64,000 nt of DNA from Arenibacter sp. 6A1 (GTDB taxonomy: Bacteria; Bacteroidota; Bacteroidia; Flavobacteriales; Flavobacteriaceae): positions 1 to 64,000 of the forward strand of contig NZ_JAAXCQ010000003.1 of the NCBI RefSeq assembly GCF_012272855.1. Reading direction: 5' to 3'. Numbering within the stretch: position 1 is the first letter of the stretch; each line of letters begins with the position of its first letter. This document shows positions 8,752-17,851 of this stretch, piece by piece. The position numbers and the translations under genes are program-made. The notes under the pieces are model-generated. The model was not told the origin of the DNA. It did not search any database and saw nothing but the letters and a program-made list of their open reading frames with translations.

Positions 8752-9030
8752 ATACCGTGTGGTAACAATGGCTATAATTAATACGGGTTTTAGTGCCAAA
8801 CCCAAAGTTGGTACTTATTAACAAAGTCCGCCAAATTTACAATTTGACGGTTAGATGAAAAAAGATAACAGTAAAATTGTAAATTTGGCTAAGTGCTAAA
8901 CCGAATAGTAAGTGACTTTTAATCCCTTACTATTCTTATACAAACTGTTGGCATTCATTGTTGGGTATACTCCAAATTAAAATGTAACAAATATTAATTT
9001 TAATCAACCAATTATATAGCATATCGAAAA
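8752..9030. other. Spacer with two perfect hairpins and cassette-like end motifs
   Basis: It opens with atggctataattaatacg (8769-8786). A perfect 15-bp inverted repeat joins 8831-8845 to 8874-8888 (ccaaatttacaattt). A perfect 10-bp one joins 8903-8912 to 8926-8935 (gaatagtaag). It ends with actattcttatacaaactgtt (8929-8949) followed by ggcatt. This is the clearest example of the spacer architecture in this region. Confidence 0.75.
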
Positions 9031-9204
9031 ATGAAAAATTACTCAATAATTAAACTTAGTACAATGTGGTCAACAGAAGGATTAAAAAATGACGTTGAAA
9101 GAATCTTAAATGAAAAAACTGCTCAAGGATTTGAAATCGTATCTGTAGCATTTGGAGTAAATTTATGGTGGATGCCTACTGCTTTTGTAACAGTATGTAA
9201 ATAA
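9031..9204 (+). CDS. Small DUF4177-like protein
   Basis: A 57-residue ORF, ATG to TAA, placed where the next cargo gene would be expected after a spacer. The sequence (YSIIKLSTMWSTEGLKNDVE...LNEKTAQGFEIVSVAFG...FVTVCK) has the strand-helix-strand pattern of small DUF4177-like proteins, in which ...GWELVSV... is diagnostic. It is short, so coding status rests on that similarity and on its position. Confidence 0.6.
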   Translation: MKNYSIIKLSTMWSTEGLKNDVERILNEKTAQGFEIVSVAFGVNLWWMPTAFVTVCK

Positions 9205-9533
9205 ATCATGAGGAAAAGAATTCTGACTTGTAAGTCGTTCGTGGTAAAAATCCTTAACCGAATTCACTCGAATTCAGAAAAACAGAAAACGGAATTAAGT
9301 CGGGTAAATAAAAACTTCAATAAAAACAGCGAGATGCCAATGATGGCTATAATTAATACGCGTTTTGGTGCTTAAACCAATGTTTGGGTATATTTTTTTA
9401 GTCCGCCAAATCTTTTGATTTGGTTTTTAGAAGAATAATATAAAACAACGTGTAAAGCATGTGGCTTTAACTTTGTAACTATGTGTCTTAACGAACGTTT
9501 GACATAGATTCGTCAAAATCAGAATAACCAATT
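9205..9533. other. Spacer homologous to 8752-9030
   Basis: atggctataattaatacgcgttttggtgc starting at 9343, then agtccgccaaat near 9402, repeat the order seen at 8769 and 8826. It ends with a gaacgtttgaca-type motif (about 9492) before the next gene. No coding sequence is seen. Confidence 0.65.
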
Positions 9534-10016
9534 ATGAGAATTTTTATTGTGATAGCTTTCATTCTTTGGACTACAGCTCGACACGAAGCAAGTCACGCTT
9601 TGATAGCTTATCTCGAAGGCTCAAAGATTGAGGAATTAAAGCTCTTGCCAGGTATTCATGATGAGTTAGGATTTTATTTTGGATATGTCAAGCATTCAGG
9701 AGATACAACTTGGTTAACAAAATGTGCGCCATTTTTTAGTGATTTACTAATCCTACTTTTCTCAACAATTTTACTTTTAAAGATAAAGTCTAAAAAATAT
9801 TATCGCGAAATTTTATTTTTCGGATTTGTATCACCAATTGTTGATTTAATTTACAATTACCAAGGCGGTTTATGGAGGAGTGGAACAGATGTTTCTGTTA
9901 TGCTAAACCAGCTCCCAAATTGGACTGTTCATTCCTCATTCATCTTAACCATTAGTGCTTCACTATACGGATTTATATATTTTAGAAATAGACAAAAAAC
10001 AGAAACAAAAAACTAA
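9534..10016 (+). CDS. Small membrane protein with HExxH motif, M50-like
   Basis: 160 residues. The N-terminal helix carries HEASH (18-22), a match to the HExxH zinc-protease motif in a membrane setting (ARHEASHALIAYLEG), as in M50 site-2-protease-like proteins. Further hydrophobic segments lie at about 62-82, 90-108 and 135-153. The region GTDVSVMLNQLP could hold a third ligand but is not a clear match. It is shorter than a typical M50 protease. Metalloprotease activity is inferred from the motif only. Confidence 0.65.
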   Translation: MRIFIVIAFILWTTARHEASHALIAYLEGSKIEELKLLPGIHDELGFYFGYVKHSGDTTWLTKCAPFFSDLLILLFSTILLLKIKSKKYYREILFFGFVSPIVDLIYNYQGGLWRSGTDVSVMLNQLPNWTVHSSFILTISASLYGFIYFRNRQKTETKN

Positions 10017-10174
10017 AGCCAACTATGCAAATAAAAAATAGGCTCATAAGCACTACAGTCAATGCTTATGACTCAGATCAAACTTTGTGTTACCCGAAAC
10101 TTTCGTGCTTCAAAATCGACTACTTTTCATATACTTAACCTTGTACGTCATTCAAAAAAAATAGTAATCAATAA

Positions 10175-10990
10175 ATGAATTACCAAACATTTCAGCCAAA
10201 TTCTGATTTGGAATCGCTTATCAGTTGCTATTGGACATTAGAAGTTCCCGCAGAATATGAAGCACAAAGACAGCGGATAATTCCAGACGGAACGATTGAA
10301 ATGGCTTTTATCCTTGGGGACGATATTAAACGATATACTTCCGAGGAAGAATTCATTATACAACCTCGTGCAATGGTTCTTGGACACACAATCGAGCCAT
10401 TTTACATTGAACCGACAGGATATGTAAACACTTTTGCAATTCGTTTTTACCCTTACGGTTTTGCTAATTTTGTAAATATGCCGATTAAGAATTTAGCAAA
10501 TAAGGAAACACCTATTGAATTACTGTTCGGAGAAAAAACCTCTAGTGACTTGGAGCGAAAAATAATTGAAGCCACTGATAGTAGTGAACGAATAGAAATT
10601 ATTGAAAACTTTCTTTCAGATAAATTAAACGAAAAAACTACGATTGACAATATCGTTAAAACTACGGTAGACGCACTTTTAGCAACAAACGGAAGTGCTT
10701 CGATAAGCACAATTCTTAAAGAAGATTTATCCAAACGGAGACAACTTGAACGAAATTTTAAAAAACAAATTGGTGTTAGCCCAAAACAGTTAGGTAAAGT
10801 AATCAGACTGCAAACTGCCTTAAAAATGCTTCTTAATAAAAAGTCAGAAAACCTGACTGACATTACTTATGAAAGTAAATATTTCGACCAAGCACATTTT
10901 ATAAAAGACTTTAAAGAGTTTACAGGAATCAACCCGAAGGAGTTTTTAGGTAATGAAAATATGGCACTTTCTACTTTATTCTACAAATAA
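10175..10990 (+). CDS. AraC-family transcriptional regulator
   Basis: 271 residues. The N-terminal sensor domain (about 1-150) opens YQTFQPNSDLESLISCYWTLE, typical of DUF6597 proteins. The C-terminal AraC double helix-turn-helix (about 165-260) ends in SKYFDQAHFIKDFKEFTGINPKEFL. The VOC lipoprotein gene follows 75 bp later on the same strand and may be its target, although no operator can be recognised. Confidence 0.9.
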   Translation: MNYQTFQPNSDLESLISCYWTLEVPAEYEAQRQRIIPDGTIEMAFILGDDIKRYTSEEEFIIQPRAMVLGHTIEPFYIEPTGYVNTFAIRFYPYGFANFVNMPIKNLANKETPIELLFGEKTSSDLERKIIEATDSSERIEIIENFLSDKLNEKTTIDNIVKTTVDALLATNGSASISTILKEDLSKRRQLERNFKKQIGVSPKQLGKVIRLQTALKMLLNKKSENLTDITYESKYFDQAHFIKDFKEFTGINPKEFLGNENMALSTLFYK

Positions 10991-11065
10991 TCAGCGAGTC
11001 GCATTTTTACAATTTTTGTTATTCTACGTAATCTAAATTTGCCCTGTCAAATCAAACAGGACCAA

Positions 11066-11560
11066 ATGAAAAATTCAATACTGTATACAGCTATAATCCT
11101 TTCTTTTAGTATTACAGCTTGTAACAGTCAAAACAAATCAAAAACCGAAACTACCCCGGTTACATCTAACATTAATCAAAAAACAAAAGAAATGAAAAGT
11201 CATATTTCAATTTTTGAAATTCCCGCAACGAATATATCGCGAGCGGTAAATTTTTATCAAGTAATTTTAGGTGTCAATATTGAAAAAGTGGAAATGCCAG
11301 GAATGGAAATGGGAATATTCCCTTACGAGGAACAAATGGTAACAGGAATAATTATTAAAGGAGAAGGATCCAAACCTTCTGCTGACGGAGTAACCATTTA
11401 TCTAAACGCAGGGGATGATCTTCAAACCATTCTTGACAAAGTTGAAAAAAATGGCGGAAAAATTCTTATGCCGAAAACGGCACACGCAGATGAAAGTGGA
11501 TTTTTTGCTTTGTTTTTGGACACAGAAGGAAATAGACTTGGGCTCAATTCTGAAAACTAA
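11066..11560 (+). CDS. Lipoprotein with VOC (glyoxalase-fold) domain
   Basis: The start is taken at ATG 11066 rather than the upstream TTG 11039, because the frame then opens with a lipoprotein signal (MKNSILYTAIILSFSITAC, lipobox Cys 19). After a short Ser/Thr/Lys-rich linker, a single VOC domain starts with ISIFEIPATNISRAVNFYQ and ends GFFALFLDTEGNRLGLNS. Most VOC proteins of this kind are cytosolic and would begin at the internal Met (about 11192). The signal suggests this one is exported. Substrate is unknown. Confidence 0.8.
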   Translation: MKNSILYTAIILSFSITACNSQNKSKTETTPVTSNINQKTKEMKSHISIFEIPATNISRAVNFYQVILGVNIEKVEMPGMEMGIFPYEEQMVTGIIIKGEGSKPSADGVTIYLNAGDDLQTILDKVEKNGGKILMPKTAHADESGFFALFLDTEGNRLGLNSEN

Positions 11561-11585
11561 ACGCAGGAAAAAGAACGAACGCACA

Positions 11586-11750
11586 AGGCGTGTTTAATCA
11601 AGCAAGGCTACAAAGTAGATTGCCAGTAATAATAATGATTAAGGGAAACCGAGACTAATCGCACACACCAGTTTTGCCGGCCGCCAATAGTGCTTACGCG
11701 ACGCATCATCCATCGTAAGCACGCCAAGGGTACAACACTGGTCAAGCCTT
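11586..11750 (+). repeat. 165-bp palindrome-rich repeat, copy 1
   Basis: It is nearly identical to 13997-14161, with a constant offset of 2411 bp. It begins 25 bp after the VOC gene's stop. Within it, gtgcttacg and cgtaagcac form a perfect 9-bp stem (about 11690-11722), nested in outer arms accagttttg and caacactggt. A 3'-of-gene position and a nested hairpin are what attC-like recombination sites show; identity as such is not established. Confidence 0.85.
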
Positions 11751-11949
11751 GCCAAATCATACACAAGAACGTTAGCAAACATGAATAATTAAATATAAAA
11801 AAAAGTCGAAACTGGCCTTTCACTAGAATCTATTAAAAACGGAGACAGACCTCACTCATCCCGATTAAAATCAGCATTTGTATTTCTAGATTAGGGGGCT
11901 AAGCCTTAATGTATATTGCTTTTTACAAACTTTATGTAGCCTTCCCTAA

Positions 11950-12400
11950 AAATGGGAAGGCTAAAAATGGGAGCGTATATTATAAGGCGGGCCACAAAGT
12001 CAAGCATTACAAGAACAGGCAGGCTTGAAGGGTATGCCTCGTAAGGCTCCTTTGTGCCACTAATAAAAATGAACGCTCCATCTATTACGAGGTCTTGGAG
12101 GAAAATCAAAATAGAGTAGAAGAAAATACAGAATATCAAAGACTTAGATAATAGATCACGGAACACCAGTTCGGAACTTTAAAAAGCAATGGGATTCACC
12201 CATCCATTGATGAAAGGAAAGCAGCACCTGCTCTCGGAAGTGAACCTGATCATGATCTGCTACAACCTTAGGAGACTTATAACCATACTTGGACCAAAAG
12301 AGCTCAAAAACTAGCTTAAAGAGCTTGGTCTTGAAATATTGGCCAAATATCATCCAATTTTCCACCATATAAGCCAACTCGTTCCAATACGAAGTCTTCA
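11950..12400 (+). pseudogene. IS1182-type transposase remnant
   Basis: Conceptual + strand translation gives YYKAGHKVKHYKNRQA, then NERSIYYEVLEENQNRVEEN, EHQFGTLK and MGFTHPLMKGKQHLLSEVN...ICYNLRRLITILG. This is the order seen in the C-terminal third of IS1182-family DDE transposases. Several stop codons and at least one frameshift (after EHQFGTLK) interrupt it. No intact ends or N-terminal half are visible. It is a decayed element inside the accessory array. Confidence 0.75.
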
Positions 12401-12742
12401 GACTCCAAAAAATCACGGTACAACAAAACTTCCCTTTTTGTTGTTTATATACAAATGTCGTCCTGAGATATTCCAAGGCGGTATGGGAGTTGAGAATAGT
12501 ACACCGAAGTACAAAGGCAGATAAATTAACAATTCGTTTTGGAGGCCGAGAATAGATTATCAATATTGTTAGCTGAAAAGAAAGTTTGCATAACACCTAC
12601 TCGTAAGAATCTTCAAAGACCTTAAATTTAAGGTTTAATCAATTGATTTTTAGATAATATTAACAAGGTTTTAATACGTTTTTAATGGGGGTCTAGTATC
12701 TAACCCTTATAATTGCATTTAACAATAAAAAACGAATTATTT
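12401..12742. other. Spacer before small protein gene
   Basis: I see no supportable gene. It consists of AT-rich sequence after the transposase remnant and ends in the leader of the 62-residue ORF. Confidence 0.4.
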
Positions 12743-12931
12743 ATGAGTGTAACCTATTTGAACACAAAGTCAAAAGGAATAACAAAAACAGTAGCAGAAT
12801 TCTCCAAACAGGAGAATCAGAGTAATAGGGAATTCCGTGAGTTTATCAAGGAACAAGTTTTGGAGCATAGAAAAGAGGGAATGGATGTATTTAAATCCCC
12901 TTGGCCTGGAGATGACCGGAAAAACAAATAA
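12743..12931 (+). CDS. Hypothetical 62-residue protein
   Basis: ATG 12743 is preferred to the upstream TTG. The product is hydrophilic and highly charged (SVTYLNTKSKGITKTVAEF, EFREFIKEQVLEHRKEGMD), probably helical, and ends in SPWPGDDRKNK. There are no signal or membrane segments. I do not recognise it. A good intrinsic terminator 35 bp downstream supports a real transcription unit. Confidence 0.6.
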   Translation: MSVTYLNTKSKGITKTVAEFSKQENQSNREFREFIKEQVLEHRKEGMDVFKSPWPGDDRKNK

Positions 12932-12966
12932 CATCCTATCTCAGCAAGAATAACAAGCAAATTACA

Positions 12967-12999
12967 AAAAGGCTATTTATATTTATTAAATAGCCTTTT
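12967..12999 (+). terminator. Intrinsic terminator after the 62-residue ORF
   Basis: The arms aaaaaggctattta and taaatagcctttt form a long stem followed by a short T-rich run. Confidence 0.8.
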
Positions 13000-13464
13000 G
13001 TTATTATATGTGCACAGGTCTACCTAGTAAAGGATATTGATTTTTGGTAGAGCGAAACTGTTAAAAAAGAGTCTCATTGCGATTTTGAAACCTCTGTTTG
13101 TCTAAGATAATATCTTTGTTTAGGTCAACAAATAGCATATTCTATCTATACTGCCAGAACCCCTGTCTAATGTCTCACCATCAGTTTTAAAGTGTGTCTT
13201 AACAGTGACCTTATTCGTTCTAGGGTCTAACAGCACTTCCAAGAAAAAGACGTACAGGCATAAAGCCTAAATTTTATATTCTTCTTCCAATCTTTAGGAT
13301 AGCAAAACCGATGCGCCATCAAAAGCTATAATTCAGTGCTACTCCTAAATAAGAAATAATCTTCCTATATTTAACAATGTATGATTTCTTGGTTGAAAAA
13401 TCCTGCCGGATTTACCGCCCCGATATCATAGCTAAACCGTTGGGCTATTTTTAAAACCAAATTT
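13000..13464. other. Spacer with a possible minus-strand remnant
   Basis: No intact gene is seen. On the minus strand, 13251 to 13120 reads 43 open codons (EVLLDPRTNKVTVKTHFKTDGE...) without a start, possibly the end of a lost gene. aaagctataattcagtgc (13322-13339) and ctaaaccgttgggcta (about 13431) are the spacer motifs seen elsewhere. Confidence 0.45.
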
Positions 13465-13995
13465 ATGAAACCAATTTCAAAGCTGTATTTAAAGACATTC
13501 TTCTATACAGGAATCCCGTACGGACTGATAATGATGGCGTTTGATTTCGTTGATGGCAATGGATTTAGATTATGGAAATTTTTGTTAATGGCGTCCTTTT
13601 TCGGAATTACGATGTCCTTGATTTTAGTTTCATTCCACAAACACAGACTTCAAAAAAATGGTATTCAGGTAATTACAGATGAAAATCTAGGGGTTACCCA
13701 GAGAAAAAGTCTTACATCAGAATTAAATAAATTAGAACTAATAGAAAAGCTTAAAATCGACCCAATAATCGGAAAAATGAAAATGACCAAAATCGAAAAT
13801 GGAATTCTGTTAAAAACCGGAATGACTTGGAAATCTTGGGGAGAAGAGATTAAAATAATTCAGAAAACCGACATAGTAACCGATTTTGAATATCAAATTT
13901 CGAGTAGTCCGAAATTGAGAACAACCTTAATCGATTATGGGAAAAATCTTGAAAATATCAACCGAATAGAGAAAGCAATAAAAAACATTGCCTAA
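13465..13995 (+). CDS. Hypothetical membrane-anchored protein
   Basis: 176 residues. Two N-terminal hydrophobic segments (about 10-28 and 36-56) are followed by a ~115-residue cytosolic domain rich in Lys, Ile and Thr (KIDPIIGKMKMTKIENGILLKTGMTWKSWGEEIKII). I do not recognise the family. Its stop codon lies directly against copy 2 of the 165-bp repeat. Confidence 0.65.
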   Translation: MKPISKLYLKTFFYTGIPYGLIMMAFDFVDGNGFRLWKFLLMASFFGITMSLILVSFHKHRLQKNGIQVITDENLGVTQRKSLTSELNKLELIEKLKIDPIIGKMKMTKIENGILLKTGMTWKSWGEEIKIIQKTDIVTDFEYQISSSPKLRTTLIDYGKNLENINRIEKAIKNIA

Positions 13996-13996
13996 G

Positions 13997-14161
13997 AGGC
14001 GTGTATAATCAAGCAAGCCTACAAAGTGGATTGCCAGTAATAATAATGATTAGGGAAAACCGAGACTAATCGCACAAACCAGTTTTGCTGGCCGCCAAGA
14101 GTACTTACACCTCGCATCACCCAATGTATGCACGCCAAGGGCACAAAACTGGTCAAACCTT
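13997..14161 (+). repeat. 165-bp palindrome-rich repeat, copy 2
   Basis: The partner of 11586-11750. It begins one base after the stop codon of the preceding gene and ends 37 bp before the next start, so it fills the whole spacer. The central stem is weaker than in copy 1, with mismatches, while the outer arms accagttttg and caaaactggt are perfectly complementary here. Confidence 0.85.
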
Positions 14162-14198
14162 TAAATCAAAGCCTAAAATTGGTGGCGCATGAGTAAAT

Positions 14199-15176
14199 AT
14201 GAAAGCATATACTATTAAAAACTACGGAGAGCCCGGGAGAGTACTCAAGCTTGTGGAAGCCGAACAACCAACAACTAAGAATACCGAGGTCCGGATTAAA
14301 GTTTGTGCAACAACAATCAATGATTACGATTGGTGCATTACTACCGGAAAACCTTTTGCTTATCGACTTTTCTTTGGGATAATAAGTCCCAGGAAAAAAT
14401 TAATGATACCAGGGATGGAGGTTTCAGGAATTGTGGAGCAGGTCGGAAATAATGCTACAAAATTTAACGTTGGTGATGCCGTTTACGGTGACATCTCACA
14501 ATTAGGATTTGGTAGCTTTGCTGAGTTTCTTTGCATAGACGAGAAAGCACTTGCTCGAAAGCCAGACGGCATGAGCTTTGAAGAGGCAGCTAGTATTCCG
14601 CACGCAACAATGCTTGCTTTACAAGGTCTGCGGGATGTGGGACAGATAAAAGATGGTCAGAAAATCTTGATCAACGGCGGTGGCGGCGGTGTTGGTTCAT
14701 TTGGACTTCAAATAGCAAAACTTTACAATGCAGATGTGACAGGGGTTGATACGGGTGAAAAATTAAAAGCGATGCAAACCCAGGGGTTTGACAACGTAAT
14801 TGACTATAAAAAAGAAGACTTTACTAAGAGTGATCAGCAATATGATTTAATCCTTGATTGCAAGACCAATAGATCGCCCTGGAAATTTTTAAAGGTTCTT
14901 GAACCAGAAGGAAAATACGTTTCAATAGGGGGTAGGCCCGGCAATATGTTGCAAATGCTTTATATGAGTCCAATACTAAAGTTATTTAGCAAGAAACGTT
15001 TTCACATTGTCATGTTACAAACTAATAAGGACTTGGAGTACATCAATCAACTTTATGAGAACAACAAGATAAATTGTGTTATTGATGGTCCTTATACTTT
15101 TGATAAAATTCCTTGGGCGATTCAACGATTTGGAGATGGACTGCACAATGGTAAAATTGTAATTTCAGTAAGCTAA
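14199..15176 (+). CDS. NAD(P)-dependent MDR oxidoreductase
   Basis: 325 residues, the usual size for zinc-independent medium-chain dehydrogenase/quinone reductase proteins. A GroES-like domain (about 25-130) is followed by a Rossmann fold with INGGGGGVGSFGLQIAK (~155-171). The zinc ligands of alcohol dehydrogenases are absent. It ends HNGKIVISV, as in the YhdH/quinone-oxidoreductase branch. It probably reduces quinones or alpha,beta-unsaturated carbonyls using NADPH; the substrate is not determinable. Single-gene unit. Confidence 0.88.
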   Translation: MKAYTIKNYGEPGRVLKLVEAEQPTTKNTEVRIKVCATTINDYDWCITTGKPFAYRLFFGIISPRKKLMIPGMEVSGIVEQVGNNATKFNVGDAVYGDISQLGFGSFAEFLCIDEKALARKPDGMSFEEAASIPHATMLALQGLRDVGQIKDGQKILINGGGGGVGSFGLQIAKLYNADVTGVDTGEKLKAMQTQGFDNVIDYKKEDFTKSDQQYDLILDCKTNRSPWKFLKVLEPEGKYVSIGGRPGNMLQMLYMSPILKLFSKKRFHIVMLQTNKDLEYINQLYENNKINCVIDGPYTFDKIPWAIQRFGDGLHNGKIVISVS

Positions 15177-15727
15177 CAGTGCCACAAAAATGGCTATAAT
15201 TCATCTGGCAATCCTAGGATGACGGCTTGGTAATATCGGAATAGTCCTCCCGGACTATTCCGCAACGAAAACCATAGCCCAAACCTTGCCAGTAATTAAA
15301 AAAAACCGCCGCGAAATCAAAAGCATGACGCCTTTGGGTCAATCTATAGAGTAATTGTTTTAAACATACCTTAGTGGCTTTTACATTGTAAATATTGAAT
15401 ATAATGATTAGCTTTGTAACTAGTTAATTTTTAATCCAAATGGCAGCAGTTTACTTTCTATATACTAAAAAAAATCCTTTAGGATTAGCGCTGTCATTAT
15501 CTTACTTACTTGACGATATTTTTTTAAAAAATTCAAAAGAGTTTATTAATTAATCCCTGTTACGACTCAAAACAGGGCTACTCTTTATTATTCTCAAATT
15601 CTAATCTTATTTTCTTCTTAACATTACTATTAGCACTCAAAAACAGGAGCTCAATATACTGCGCACTATTTTGAATGATTGGGTCACAACTATATAATAT
15701 TAAGAAGGAAATTCAAAAAAAAATATT
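15177..15727. other. Spacer with perfect hairpin and a possible tiny ORF
   Basis: It opens with atggctataattcatc (15190-15205). ggaatagtcc and ggactattcc (about 15238-15261) form a perfect 10-bp stem nested in ctggcaa/ttgccag arms. A 37-codon ORF lies at 15440-15553, followed by a ccctgtt/aacaggg hairpin. Confidence 0.6.
15440..15553 (+). CDS. Possible 37-residue peptide
   Basis: The ORF reads MAAVYFLYTKKNPLGLALSL, continuing to KEFIN. It is part hydrophobic. A ccctgtt/aacaggg hairpin just downstream would suit a terminator. I have no homology to offer; it may be chance. Confidence 0.25.
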   Translation: MAAVYFLYTKKNPLGLALSLSYLLDDIFLKNSKEFIN

Positions 15728-16102
15728 ATGTCAAAAAATGTAATTTTAACTACCGGGATATACGATATGATTAAAGATCATGTTCGAAGAAAAAAAGTAA
15801 CCAAACAAGAAGAAGAACTATTACTTTTAGAATTAAAAGAGGCCAAACAAGTATTTAGACGAGACTTACCTAATGATATTGTTACGGTAAACCGACGTGT
15901 AGTAATTAAAGATTATACGGAAAACAAAGAAAAAGAATATATGTTTGTGTCAACCACTAAAACAAACAATAAAAAAGGAAAATTATCTATTTTATGCGAT
16001 GTTGCCGTTGCCACAATTGGTAGACAGGTAGGCGATATAATAAATTGGCCTTTTAAGGATGGGGAAAGAAAACTAGAAATTTTAAAGGTTGAAAATATTT
16101 AG
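15728..16102 (+). CDS. GreA/GreB-family C-terminal domain protein
   Basis: 124 residues. The second half (RVVIKDYTENKEKEYMFVSTTK ... ILCDVAVATIGRQVGDIINWPF) matches the GreA/GreB/Rnk C-terminal FKBP-like domain that contacts RNA polymerase. The N-terminal part is a short helical region (KDHVRRKKVTKQEEELLLLEL), not the full coiled-coil finger of GreA with its acidic tip. It may bind RNA polymerase without transcript-cleavage activity, as Rnk does; this is inference. A strong terminator follows. Confidence 0.8.
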   Translation: MSKNVILTTGIYDMIKDHVRRKKVTKQEEELLLLELKEAKQVFRRDLPNDIVTVNRRVVIKDYTENKEKEYMFVSTTKTNNKKGKLSILCDVAVATIGRQVGDIINWPFKDGERKLEILKVENI

Positions 16103-16120
16103 CCATACCATCAAAAAAAT

Positions 16121-16161
16121 AAAAAAGAGTCTTTGTTTTAATAACGCAAAGGCTCTTTTTT
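16121..16161 (+). terminator. Intrinsic terminator after the Gre-like gene
   Basis: aaaaaagagtctttg pairs with caaaggctctttttt, with one mismatch, and a U-rich tail follows. Confidence 0.85.
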
Positions 16162-16774
16162 AATTTTCTAGGTACAATTAATATACTTTCAGGCTATGAA
16201 AAGGGAAATCTCACTTTATTCTGAAGCCAACAATTAATTAAATATATTTTATCACAATAATTTTTTACCAATAGATCATTCTATGAAATTTATATTTGAT
16301 AAATGGTTATTGAGTATTATATCTTACATTCTGTTCTTAATCGGAATTATATAGTACCCTAATCCGGAATAAAAAAACTACTGGCAATAAAGAGCTGAGG
16401 TGATAAACAATACTTTTCTACATTCATTTTTGACATTATTATTCTAGGCTACCTATACAGATGCACCCGTTTGGAACAAGTCGTAATGTCGCTTAATTTT
16501 TTTGATTGGTTCGCTGTAGATGTACTTGGAATTAATAAAATAATGGAGCATTTCACTGGTCGCAAAAAATAACTTTGACATTTTTGTAATAGCTTAAAGA
16601 TTATTTGTTGGATGAAAGATTACGACTACCAACATTCTGTATAACTAATTACTTCTAGACTACTTACGAAAATCCACGGATTTTCTATTCGGTTCTTATT
16701 TGCTAAATTAGGTGTTTAAAACAAGCAACACACCATATACAATTACCATAGTAACAATTTAAGAGCGGCAATAA
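16162..16774. other. Spacer carrying repeat ends shared with 19215-19586
   Basis: No gene is seen. Positions 16384-16424 (gctgaggtgataaacaatac core) and 16676-16724 (ctattcggttcttatttgct core) match 19215-19254 and 19541-19586. The interiors differ. It could be a decayed mobile unit or spacer class with conserved ends. Confidence 0.55.
16384..16724 (+). repeat. Spacer element with conserved ends, copy 1
   Basis: The left ~40 bp and right ~48 bp match the element at 19215-19586; the ~250-bp interior does not clearly match. Both copies lie directly before a + strand gene. Confidence 0.6.
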
Positions 16775-17851
16775 ATGAATAAACAAAGGCGAATATTACT
16801 TTCATTTGCATTTATTACGTTTTTAGCATATTCTGGTTTTTCGCAGCGTCAACAGAATTTTGAATATTCAAGTCCAGAAAGTTCAGGTTTTTCAACTGTA
16901 AAGCTTGACTCACTTTCGAGGTTTCTAACTAGTGCAGGATCTTCATCACTAGTCTTATTAGTGGATGGTAACATAATTTTTGAGTGGGGAAAGACGGATT
17001 ATAGACATACCATTCACTCTATAAGAAAACCACTTATAAGTGCGCTCTATGGAATTTATGTTGGCAGAGGTATAATTGATACTACTGCAACCTTAAAAGA
17101 CTTGAATATTGATGATATTATACCAAGTCTTTCAGAAAAGGAAAAATCAGCTAGAATTATTGATTTGTTGAAATCAAGGTCAGGAGTTTATCACGATGCT
17201 GCTGCAAACTCAAGTGGAATGGTTTCAAATAGACCCGAAAGAGACGAATTTATACCGAATGAAAACTATTTTTATAATAATTGGGATTTTAACGTTTTGG
17301 GAGCAATTCTAGAACAAGCCACAGGAAAAAGTGTGTTTGAACTTTTTAAAACTGAAATTGCCTATCCAATTGGTATGAATGACTATTTGGGTGAATACTC
17401 CCAAATTGATGGTGAAGATGAAAATACAAGGATTCCTAATGTAGATGGATTTTATCAATATGAAAAGAGCAAATCAAATTACCCAGCCTATCATTTTAGG
17501 CTTTCAGCTAGAGATATGGCTAAATTTGGACAACTATATCTCAACAATGGTAATTGGAAAGGAAAGCAAATAATTCCAAAATCTTGGATTGAAGTAAGTA
17601 CAAAAGCCTATTCTGTAACAAATCCAGGATATGGAATTGGTTATGGAATGATGTGGTTTGTTCTTATGGAAAACGAGTTTAGGAAAGGTGCATCCTTTTA
17701 CCATACAGGAAAAAATGTGCATATGTTAGGAATATATCCTTCTTCCAAAGTTGTTTTAGTTCATAGAGTGGATACAGAGAAAAAACACACATTTAACCAA
17801 AATGATTTTTATAAAATGATCGAATTGGTTTGGGATTCAAAAGTAGAATAA
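16775..17851 (+). CDS. Serine hydrolase, class C beta-lactamase fold
   Basis: 358 residues with a Sec signal peptide (about 1-23, ending GFSQ). The catalytic set is complete: SxxK as S82-I-R-K85, the Tyr motif Y167-N-N169 in NWDFNVLG context, and the third motif H310-T-G312. This is the family of DD-peptidases, esterases and class C-like enzymes. The HTG third motif is common in esterase-like members, so the name beta-lactamase should not be read as resistance. Periplasmic. Single-gene unit. Confidence 0.88.
   Translation: MNKQRRILLSFAFITFLAYSGFSQRQQNFEYSSPESSGFSTVKLDSLSRFLTSAGSSSLVLLVDGNIIFEWGKTDYRHTIHSIRKPLISALYGIYVGRGIIDTTATLKDLNIDDIIPSLSEKEKSARIIDLLKSRSGVYHDAAANSSGMVSNRPERDEFIPNENYFYNNWDFNVLGAILEQATGKSVFELFKTEIAYPIGMNDYLGEYSQIDGEDENTRIPNVDGFYQYEKSKSNYPAYHFRLSARDMAKFGQLYLNNGNWKGKQIIPKSWIEVSTKAYSVTNPGYGIGYGMMWFVLMENEFRKGASFYHTGKNVHMLGIYPSSKVVLVHRVDTEKKHTFNQNDFYKMIELVWDSKVE

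Noticed and set aside
12156-12596. 146-codon minus-strand ORF
   Set aside because: The opposite strand carries clear transposase remnants; this frame is a shadow.
13120-13251. 43 open codons on the minus strand (EVLLDPRTNKVTVKTHF...)
   Set aside because: It has no start codon and no family match. It may be the tail of a lost gene, but the evidence is too thin to list as a pseudogene.
16280-16354. 23-codon hydrophobic ORF (MKFIFDKWLLSIISYILFL...)
   Set aside because: Very short, AT-rich and unsupported by any signal around it.
16775-17851. Antibiotic-resistance beta-lactamase
   Set aside because: The SxxK/YxN/HTG set also fits esterases and DD-peptidases. Nothing points to beta-lactam hydrolysis.
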